Assembly: GCF_022788715.1 (NCBI RefSeq)
Contig: NZ_CP085167.1
Span: 1,795,001-1,859,000, forward strand
Source of the DNA: Sulfitobacter sp. DSM 110093
Lineage (GTDB): Bacteria > Pseudomonadota > Alphaproteobacteria > Rhodobacterales > Rhodobacteraceae
Length of the DNA stretch: 64,000 nucleotides
Direction of reading: 5' to 3'
Each line of letters opens with the position of its first letter. The stretch's first letter is position 1. The notes under the pieces were generated by a model. That model searched no databases. It was not told the origin of the DNA and saw nothing but the letters and a program-made list of their open reading frames with translations. Shown here piece by piece: positions 57,431 to 64,000 of this stretch. The translations under genes and the position numbers were made by a program.

Positions 57431-58606
57431 CTAAACGGGAACGCGCAAGCTGCGACGCCGCGCCGCACCAAGGAGGAGATGTGCCACCAGCCCCATAACG
57501 AATGCTCCCCCCGCTAGCAGCGGCAGTGCGGCCCCACCAAAGGATGCAAGGCCAAAGGCCATGATAGGTGTGCCCAGACTATTGCCGAGGTTCCCCATCT
57601 GCGCCACCGCGCCGTTGGCCTGCGCCTGCGCGGCGGGTCCATGGTTCAACTGTGCCACGGCGGTAAAGCTCGCCCCTTGGATCAGGCCCATCGACCCCGC
57701 GAGGGCCAGACAGGCCAGCGGGGAGCCGGGCGTGAACCAAAGCCACGCCATCGAAAGGGCCGACAATGTGAAACCCGTTTGTGCGACGCGAACAGCAGGA
57801 AGACGCCGCAGCAATGCGACGCCGATAGTCATTGAGACGGCAATGCTGGTCAGCGGCATCGCTGCCATGGTGATCGCGCGCCACCCGTCGGGAAGGTAGG
57901 GCGGCAGAACGGTAAGGATGGAGACAAAGCTGAATGTATAGAACAACCAGCCCGCAGCCGGAGCAGATAGAAAGGGCGATCGGTAGATTGCTATATGGTC
58001 GCGCAGCATCTTTGACAGAGAGAACGGCGGCTGCGCGCCCTCGTCTGGCAGGCTCCGCAGAGTGGCGGAAAGCACCAGAGCGCAGCCCGCCATATAGAGT
58101 GCATGGGCGGCGAAAAGCGCTGGTACGCCCCATGCCAGCGCAAGCGGGCGACCAGCAAGGGTCAAGACCGCGAAGGCCACGCCAAAGAAGGTACCCCAGA
58201 GGGTCAGTGTAAAACCGCGGTCCTTCACTGTGCTGAGCTGTGCAATCAGCGTCGGTGCCGCCACGACGATGGCCAGATGTGAAAGACCTTCGACAACACG
58301 ACTGGCCAGCATCCAACCGAACCCTGGCAGCAGCGTCTGAAAAGCCGAAACCGCCGCCCCCAGCCACAAGGCGCATAGGATCGCGCGCCGATAGCGAATA
58401 CGCGCCACCATCAGCCCCGCAACAATACCTAAGAGGATACCAACACCACCGACCAGCGAAACGAGGAACCCAAGGGCCGCCCCTGCTTGTGGGTAGAGTT
58501 TAGGCAGCAGGTCAAAGATGACGCTCATCTTGCCATACTGCGCCGCTGCGCCCAGCCCGGCGGCCCAAAGCGCGAAAACACGTAGAAAGGATGTCTGCTC
58601 AGTCAT
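57431..58606 (-). CDS. MFS transporter
   Basis: 391 residues with about 12 hydrophobic helices. RIRYRRAILCALWLGAA fits the loop 2-3 motif, and ASRVVEGLSHLAIVVAAPTLIA fits motif B. Uniporter or drug/metabolite efflux type; substrate unknown. Not obviously coupled to uvrA, 66 bases away. Confidence 0.8.
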   Translation of the reverse strand: MTEQTSFLRVFALWAAGLGAAAQYGKMSVIFDLLPKLYPQAGAALGFLVSLVGGVGILLGIVAGLMVARIRYRRAILCALWLGAAVSAFQTLLPGFGWMLASRVVEGLSHLAIVVAAPTLIAQLSTVKDRGFTLTLWGTFFGVAFAVLTLAGRPLALAWGVPALFAAHALYMAGCALVLSATLRSLPDEGAQPPFSLSKMLRDHIAIYRSPFLSAPAAGWLFYTFSFVSILTVLPPYLPDGWRAITMAAMPLTSIAVSMTIGVALLRRLPAVRVAQTGFTLSALSMAWLWFTPGSPLACLALAGSMGLIQGASFTAVAQLNHGPAAQAQANGAVAQMGNLGNSLGTPIMAFGLASFGGAALPLLAGGAFVMGLVAHLLLGAARRRSLRVPV

Positions 58607-59110
58607 AGCGTTTCAGTTCTTTAGGTTTTTGCCAGCGTGTAGAGCGGCGTTTTGGTGACGTGAATAGGATCACTGTCTCTTCGCCCACATTCAGCGGTAA
58701 GTCCGGTTTGAAGTCGCACCGTAACCGAGTGGCTAGCCGATAGTCGTGCTCGCCGAAAAACCAAATTAAACGGCATATTTTTAGGTCATTCATCGAAATG
58801 GAGGCAATTTGGCGAGGCTGAAGAAAAGAAACTATGGCTTGATGATAGAGGAAATCCGGTAGCGGCGGAGGGTTCGCGCCGCATAGTTGGTCGCGATCTG
58901 CAGATACTCACAGAGCTGGTTGACGATTTGATCGGAGGCTAGCAAGCGAAATTTGCCGCTACGGCTGTGTGGGCACATCCGCAGATCGCCCGACAGATAC
59001 TGAGGTGCAAGACGGCATCTTGGGCTGACCATGCCATGCAGCCGCATGAGATAGCGGACAGCGTGGCGGTGTCGGAGCAGATGCGTTTCGCGCAGCCTGC
59101 TCCGATGAAT
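58607..59110. other. 504-base gene-poor region between MFS gene and lpdA
   Basis: More AT-rich than its surroundings. Two short frames on the minus strand (58599-58793, 64 codons, overlapping the MFS start by 8 bases; 58832-59047, 71 codons) lack ribosome sites and recognisable protein features. I judge them not real, or remnants of a decayed gene. No repeat or RNA gene recognised. Confidence 0.5.
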
Positions 59111-60505
59111 TTACATATGAATCACGCGGTCGAAAGCATCAAGCACGGATTCGTGCATCATCTCGCTCAGTGTCGGATGCGGGAAGACGGTGTTCATCAG
59201 GTCTTCCTCCGTGGTCTCTAACTGACGACCCACGACATAGCCTTGGATCAGTTCTGTCACCTCAGCCCCAACCATATGCGCGCCCAGAAGCTCGCCTGTT
59301 TTGGCGTCAAAGATGGTTTTCACCATCCCTTCAGGCTCACCCAAGGCCACGGCCTTGCCGTTCCCGATAAAGGGGAATCGTCCGACTTTGATGTCATAGC
59401 CTTGCTCTTTCGCCTTGGCCTCGGTCAGGCCGACAGAGGCGACCTGCGGGTGGCAATAGGTGCAACCGGCGATGCTTTCGGGTTTGACTGGATGTGGTTT
59501 CTGGCCCGCGATGAGTTCGGCAACCATAACCCCCTCGTGGCTCGCTTTATGCGCAAGCCACGGCGCACCAGCGATGTCACCGATGGCAAAGAGCCCGTCG
59601 ACGCCGGTGCGGCAATATTCATCCGTCACCACATGGGTCCGGTCGACGTTAACGCCTAGTTCTTCCAGCCCCAGCCCTTCGGTATTGCCGACGATGCCGA
59701 CCGCAGAGATCACGGTGTCGAACTCCAGCTTTTCGACTTTGCCGTCGCGTTCGATATGGGCGGTAACCTTGTCGTCGGAACGGTCGAGCTTTTTGACCGT
59801 GGCCTTTTGCATGATGGTCATGCCCTGTTTTTCAAAGGCTTTCTTGGCAAATTTAGAGATTTCTTCATCTTCTACAGGCAGAACGCGATCCATAACTTCG
59901 ACCACAGTCGTATCTGCGCCGAGCGTGTTGTAGAAGCTGGCAAATTCAATGCCGATGGCGCCAGAGCCGATCACCAAAAGCTTTTTGGGGTCATGGGCGG
60001 GCTGTAGGGCGTGGCGGTAAGTCCAGACGCGTTTGCCGTCGGCCTCAAGCCCCGGCAGTTCACGGGCACGTGCGCCGGTGGCCAGCACGATATTCTTGGC
60101 CGTCAGATCTTCGCTGCCCTTTTCGGTTTTGACGGAAACCTTCCCCTTCGCGGGGATCGAGGCTTCGCCCATGAAGACCTCGACCTTGTTCTTCTTCAGC
60201 AGGTGTTTGACGCCGCTTTCCATCTGTTTGGCAACGCCGCGCGAACGTTTGACCACGGCAGCGAGATCATAGTCGATCTTATCCGCAGCCAGACCAAAAT
60301 CCTTGGCGCGGTGCATCAGATGGAACACTTCGGCAGAGCGCAGCAGCGCCTTGGTCGGGATGCAGCCCCAGTTAAGGCAGATACCGCCCAAGTTTTCCCG
60401 CTCAACAACCGCGACCTTAAGGCCAAGCTGTGCGCCACGGATGGCGGCGACATAGCCGCCCGGCCCCGCACCGATCACGATCAGATCAAAGGATTTGGCA
60501 GCCAT
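59111..60505 (-). CDS. lpdA: Dihydrolipoyl dehydrogenase
   Basis: 464 residues. Reoxidises lipoamide for the pyruvate, 2-oxoglutarate or branched-chain complexes with NAD. FAD motif VIGAGPGGYVAA near 10, redox disulfide C43-C48 in GGICLNWGCIPTK, NAD motif VIGSGAIGIEFASF near 180, and the base in VFPHPTLSE at the end. No E1/E2 genes are near, so which complex it serves is open; relatives often sit in the 2-oxoglutarate dehydrogenase operon. Confidence 0.94.
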   Translation of the reverse strand: MAAKSFDLIVIGAGPGGYVAAIRGAQLGLKVAVVERENLGGICLNWGCIPTKALLRSAEVFHLMHRAKDFGLAADKIDYDLAAVVKRSRGVAKQMESGVKHLLKKNKVEVFMGEASIPAKGKVSVKTEKGSEDLTAKNIVLATGARARELPGLEADGKRVWTYRHALQPAHDPKKLLVIGSGAIGIEFASFYNTLGADTTVVEVMDRVLPVEDEEISKFAKKAFEKQGMTIMQKATVKKLDRSDDKVTAHIERDGKVEKLEFDTVISAVGIVGNTEGLGLEELGVNVDRTHVVTDEYCRTGVDGLFAIGDIAGAPWLAHKASHEGVMVAELIAGQKPHPVKPESIAGCTYCHPQVASVGLTEAKAKEQGYDIKVGRFPFIGNGKAVALGEPEGMVKTIFDAKTGELLGAHMVGAEVTELIQGYVVGRQLETTEEDLMNTVFPHPTLSEMMHESVLDAFDRVIHM

Positions 60506-60604
60506 GGCACGGACCTCGCGTTAGGGTTTGCAAATATAGTTTACCGCTAAACCATATTTGCAATCGCCACAACCACGCGTATTGCACCCTGCCCCAGCAA
60601 TGGC

Positions 60605-61204
60605 TCAGGCCGCTTGGCGGCTTTCACGAAGTTGCTTGACGGTACGGCCGTAGCCGCCCTCTTTGAGGTAAGAGGTTTCCTGCGCGGTGAAGCTGCGCGA
60701 GAGCGCTGCGTTGCGATAGGGAAAACGGCCAAACTGGCGGATCACTTCGCGGTGCGCGCGGGCGTGCAACAGGTTGCTGTCACGGCTTTCCGGCATCCGC
60801 TCACACATCAGGCGCACACAGCGGTCCTGATCACAAAGGTTTTCGGAATGCATCAGCGGCAGATAGAAGAACTGCCGTTCGGGCGCTTCAATGCGCATAT
60901 CCCAACCCTTTTCAATCGCGCTTTTCGCGGCGGCCAGCGCGACCCGGTCGCTTGAAAACGCCTTGCCCGTATCGCGGAACATGTTGCGCGGGAATTGGTC
61001 TGTAAGGATCAAAAACGCGAGCGCATCGGTGGGATTGGTCAGCCAATGGCTCAGCCTACCCGCCTGCGCGTCATTCCAAAGCTCTTCAAAGCGGGCACGT
61101 ATATCGGCATCCAAATCTTCAGAACTGTTGTACCATCCGGCCGGACCGATGTCTTCCAACCAGAATTTCAGTACGTCTTCGGGTCCTGCATTTGTGCCAG
61201 TCAT
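60605..61204 (-). CDS. DUF924 family protein
   Basis: 199 residues from ATG 61204, behind GGAG; the frame extends to 61240. The pattern EDVLKFWLEDIGPAGWYNSSEDLDADIRARFEE and FLILTDQFPRNMFRDTGKAFSSD followed by FYLPLMHSE is the DUF924 (tetratricopeptide-like) signature. Function unknown. Confidence 0.88.
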   Translation of the reverse strand: MTGTNAGPEDVLKFWLEDIGPAGWYNSSEDLDADIRARFEELWNDAQAGRLSHWLTNPTDALAFLILTDQFPRNMFRDTGKAFSSDRVALAAAKSAIEKGWDMRIEAPERQFFYLPLMHSENLCDQDRCVRLMCERMPESRDSNLLHARAHREVIRQFGRFPYRNAALSRSFTAQETSYLKEGGYGRTVKQLRESRQAA

Positions 61205-61269
61205 CCCGCACACTCCTTTGCCGCAATTTGGGCGATTCATTAAAGTTAAGAACGTCTTACCGCAAAAGC

Positions 61270-62604
61270 CTAGTCACGTTTTATGTCATCCGCGACATCG
61301 TTATCGCTATCAGGGGCGTTTTTATCTGCTTCGGCGTTTTCTTGGGCCGCCTCTTCGGCGGCTTCCTGTTCTGTTTCAATGATATATTCCTGCGCGATCT
61401 CCACGGCCACGGCAGTGGCCGAGGGGTAGATCGGCACGTAGTTGCCCGTCTCATCGACCGGAACCGCGGCACGCTGCGTCTTACGGTAGGAGGCATAGCC
61501 AGCGAGAGCCACGAAAAGCACTGCCGTAAACAAGTAAAACCCGCCCGGCCCAAGCGCGGTGCCCATCATCCAACCTGTGATAACCGGACCCAATACAGCG
61601 CCTAAGCCGTTGATAAACAACATCCCGCCCGAAGCTGCGGGCATGTCCTCGTGGTCTAGAAAGTCATTGGTGTGGGCCATAATTAGGGAGTACAGCGGGT
61701 TCGACATGCCGCCGACGACAAAGGCTGTCGCAAGCAGGATCGGAAAAATATGCCCCAGCATCATCCCAACGATAGAGCCCCCGCCCCCGATCAGCGCCGT
61801 GATGACGATCAAGCTGCGTCGGTCCATCCGGTCTGAGATCCAACCGATGGGATATTGCAAAATCACCGAGCCGACAAAGAAGGCCGCGACAAAAAGTGAG
61901 ATCTGTGCAACGCTCAGCCCCGCTTCGGCACCATAAACAGCCGCCATGCCAAATTGGGCTGAGAAGACGCCGCCTAAGAGAAACATGCCGACGCAACCGA
62001 GCGGAGAAGTCTCCATCAGTGTGCGAAGGCTCATCGGTTTGGTGGTGCCAAATGGCGGCGTGGGGCTGATCGACAATAGGATTGGCGTCACCGCAATGCT
62101 CACCAAGACGGATGGGATGACAAAGAGCACAAAGCCCGAGGGGTCAGCAGTCAGCAACAACGCTTGGGCGATGACGATGCCGAGTGTTTGCACGATCATA
62201 TAAGCCGACAGCGCCTGCCCCCGGTTTTCATTGGTGGCGGCGTTATTCAGCCAGCTTTCCGCCGTGACATAGACAGCAGAAAAGCAGAACCCAATCAGCA
62301 CGCGGCCAACCGACCAGACGATGATATTGGGGAACGTGGGGTAAATGATCATCACGGCAGAAATTAGCGAAGCAAGTGCGGCAAAAACCCGAACGTGACC
62401 GACGCGCCGGATCATTCCCGGTGCCATGCGCGAACCGCCAAGGAAACCGACAAAATATGCGGACATAACGATCGACATTTGAAAGGTCGAGAACCCTTCG
62501 ATGCCGCCGCGAATGCCCAGCAAAGTACCCTGCATGCCGTTGCCGACCATCAAAAGGCACATGCCCAGCAATAGCGCCCATGCGCTTGAAACTACTTGAA
62601 TCAT
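61270..62604 (-). CDS. MFS transporter, YcaD-like
   Basis: 444 residues. About 12 hydrophobic segments in the first 380, including LLLGMCLLMVGNGMQGTLLGIRG at the N-terminus and SYRVLIGF-like motif GRVLIGFCFSAVYVTAESWLN, typical of YcaD-type exporters. The C-terminal 70 residues are acidic and Ala/Glu rich (EQEAAEEAAQENAEADK). Substrate unknown. Confidence 0.82.
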   Translation of the reverse strand: MIQVVSSAWALLLGMCLLMVGNGMQGTLLGIRGGIEGFSTFQMSIVMSAYFVGFLGGSRMAPGMIRRVGHVRVFAALASLISAVMIIYPTFPNIIVWSVGRVLIGFCFSAVYVTAESWLNNAATNENRGQALSAYMIVQTLGIVIAQALLLTADPSGFVLFVIPSVLVSIAVTPILLSISPTPPFGTTKPMSLRTLMETSPLGCVGMFLLGGVFSAQFGMAAVYGAEAGLSVAQISLFVAAFFVGSVILQYPIGWISDRMDRRSLIVITALIGGGGSIVGMMLGHIFPILLATAFVVGGMSNPLYSLIMAHTNDFLDHEDMPAASGGMLFINGLGAVLGPVITGWMMGTALGPGGFYLFTAVLFVALAGYASYRKTQRAAVPVDETGNYVPIYPSATAVAVEIAQEYIIETEQEAAEEAAQENAEADKNAPDSDNDVADDIKRD

Positions 62605-62676
62605 TCGTCAATTCCTTGTTCGCCCTGACCCTCCCATGGACCGCAATCACAGGCTAGTCACCCCCTAGTGCGACAT

Positions 62677-63741
62677 TCAAGCGGGTTTTTGCGCCTTCGG
62701 CAGTAGAAGGGAAGAATCGCCATATGAAAAAAACCGGTATTTCTCGGCGATGGCATGGGCATAGATGTCCTTGACCTGCTGTACGCCCATCAGGGCAGAC
62801 ACCAACATCATTAGCGTGGATTTGGGAAGGTGAAAATTAGTCATCAGCCCATCGGTCACGTTAAAGGCAAAGCCCGGCGTGATGAAAATATCGGTGTCGC
62901 CTTCCCAGGCGGTTATATGCCCTCCACGCGCCGCGGTCTCGATCAGGCGCAGGGCAGTGGTGCCCACGGGGATCACCCGCCCGCCTGCCGCGCGGGTCGC
63001 TGTGATCTCTTCGGCAGCCTTGGCGCTGACCCGGCCCCATTCGGCGTGCATCTTATGTTCGGAAATGTCGTCAACCTTGACCGGCAGGAAGGTGCCCGCG
63101 CCGACATGGAGCGTCACGTGGCTAAACTCAACGCCCTGTGCCTTCAGCGCCGTCAGCAGCGCCCTGTCGAAATGCAGCGAGGCCGTCGGGGCCGCAACCG
63201 CGCCTGCATGGCGGGCAAAAACCGTTTGATAATCAGTCATGTCTTGCGCATCAGCCGCACGTTTTGCGGCGATATAGGGCGGCAGCGGCATAGCACCTGC
63301 GGCGTTCAGCGCGGCATCAAAATCATCGCCCGTGCAATTGAAACGCAGATGCCCCTGTCCGTCTTCGACCGCCTCCAATGTTGCGCGTAGGGCGTCGGTG
63401 AAGATTACCTCTTCTCCGATCTTCAGCTTGCGCAGCGGCTTGATCAACGCTGACCAAGTGCCGTCACTACGCGGTTCAAGTAACGTAACTTCGATCTTCG
63501 CCTGCACGGCCCCCTGCGCCGAGGCACGGTGGCGAACGCCGCTCAACCGCGCAGGAATCACGCGGGTATCGTTCAGCACCAAACGGTCACCGGGGCGCAG
63601 CCAGTCGGTCAAATCGGTCACGCGACAATCATTCAGCACAGCGCCATCTGCAACCAATAGCCGTGCGGAAGACCGCGGAGTGGCGGGGCGCGTGGCGATC
63701 AATTCCTCAGGCAGGTCAAAATCGAAATCAGAAAGTTTCAT
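62677..63741 (-). CDS. queA: S-adenosylmethionine:tRNA ribosyltransferase-isomerase
   Basis: 354 residues from ATG 63741 ([19 protein letters not shown], the family start); the frame goes on to 63870 without support. Transfers the ribosyl group of SAM to 7-aminomethyl-7-deazaguanine in tRNA to form epoxyqueuosine. [23 protein letters not shown] and [18 protein letters not shown] are family signatures. Other queuosine genes are not in the window. Confidence 0.95.
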   Translation of the reverse strand: MKLSDFDFDLPEELIATRPATPRSSARLLVADGAVLNDCRVTDLTDWLRPGDRLVLNDTRVIPARLSGVRHRASAQGAVQAKIEVTLLEPRSDGTWSALIKPLRKLKIGEEVIFTDALRATLEAVEDGQGHLRFNCTGDDFDAALNAAGAMPLPPYIAAKRAADAQDMTDYQTVFARHAGAVAAPTASLHFDRALLTALKAQGVEFSHVTLHVGAGTFLPVKVDDISEHKMHAEWGRVSAKAAEEITATRAAGGRVIPVGTTALRLIETAARGGHITAWEGDTDIFITPGFAFNVTDGLMTNFHLPKSTLMMLVSALMGVQQVKDIYAHAIAEKYRFFSYGDSSLLLPKAQKPA

Positions 63742-63784
63742 GCGGCATTCCTGCTGGTCTGGCGGGCGTGGGTCGCCCCGGCGC

Positions 63785-64000
63785 TTAGCGGTCCTCTGGC
63801 ACTCGGGCAACCGGATTCGCTTGGCCCTGCACACGCGGCGCGGCAGGTGGCGGGCTCCGGAACAGCTCACGGAACATCCCGGGCGTCAGGGCCGACAGCG
63901 GATTGACCGAGACATTGGGCTCTTTCGCTGGGCCATTAAGGCTGTAATTAAAACCAATCAACCCCTCGCCCTTGCGGGTGAACAGCGACCCGATTCCGTT
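63785..64000 (-). CDS. C-terminal end of an AsmA-like protein (cut by right edge)
   Basis: Only the last 71 residues are in the window, ending at TAA (63785-63787). [20 protein letters not shown] then [25 protein letters not shown] is the ending of the large AsmA/DUF3971-type membrane-lipid transfer proteins of roseobacters. The Pro-rich tail after it is poorly conserved. Upstream part lies beyond base 64000. Confidence 0.6.
   Translation of the reverse strand, partial: NGIGSLFTRKGEGLIGFNYSLNGPAKEPNVSVNPLSALTPGMFRELFRSPPPAAPRVQGQANPVARVPEDR

Noticed and set aside
58832..59047. 71-codon frame on the minus strand
   Set aside because: No ribosome site, no hydrophobic or domain pattern, and Arg/Ser-rich composition typical of noncoding frames.

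Overview
The window looks like a chromosomal segment of an alphaproteobacterium of the Rhodobacteraceae (Roseobacter group, Sulfitobacter-like in gene content). The evidence is the high GC, the protein sequences, a form II cox-type molybdoenzyme cluster, a fused indolepyruvate oxidoreductase, tandem gap genes after tkt, and a cvpA-purF pair. This taxonomic call is inference from remembered family sequences, not a search. I see no insertion sequence, prophage, CRISPR array, rRNA or tRNA gene.

Layout. 1-3.9 kb: fused indolepyruvate:ferredoxin oxidoreductase (cut by the left edge) and a divergent LysR regulator. 3.99-4.1 kb: a candidate small RNA with promoter, CCTCCC linker and strong terminator. 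4.2-6.4 kb: purL. 6.6-8.8 kb: coxE/coxD-like maturation genes (minus strand), about 23 kb from the structural genes they would serve. 8.9-14.7 kb: a tight, partly overlapping run of five genes (three related glycosyltransferases, a sulfotransferase-like protein, an FkbM methyltransferase); one glycosyltransferase carries an extra N-terminal domain that looks like a degenerate sulfotransferase. 14.8-19.3 kb: an unknown conserved protein, pyrC, pyrE, dnaB. 19.4-23.3 kb: a secreted DsrE-like protein behind a promoter with a palindrome of the sulfide-repressor (SqrR/BigR) type, a secreted alpha/beta hydrolase, a fatty acid hydroxylase family protein, alr. 23.5-29.2 kb: a coiled-coil membrane protein, radA, cvpA, purF, a small membrane protein, infC. 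29.4-31.3 kb: an OmpA-family protein with a very long acidic region.

31.5-37.4 kb (minus strand): xdhC-like, molybdopterin-binding protein, coxS, coxL (form II), coxM as one operon. 37.5-38.5 kb: bolA-like, small membrane protein, grxD. 38.5-40.4 kb: rpiB, mliC-like, zapA and a coiled-coil partner. 40.7-46.3 kb: tkt, a DUF808 protein, two gap genes with different cofactor-binding residues, and a 47-residue membrane protein between them. 46.4-48.5 kb: coaD, a CBS-domain protein, a LysR regulator. 48.6-54.4 kb: valine catabolism (mmsA, acyl-CoA dehydrogenase, 3-hydroxyisobutyryl-CoA hydrolase, mmsB) with a YbdK-type carboxylate-amine ligase inserted. 54.5-64 kb (minus strand): uvrA, an MFS transporter, a gene-poor 0.5 kb gap, lpdA, a DUF924 protein, a second MFS transporter, queA, and the end of an AsmA-like protein.

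Most of the window is housekeeping. The parts most worth a second look are the candidate small RNA, the glycosyltransferase/sulfotransferase run, the sulfide-type operator before the DsrE-like gene, paired TTGC..GCAA palindromes before mmsA, a motif shared by purL and cvpA, and the split cox system.
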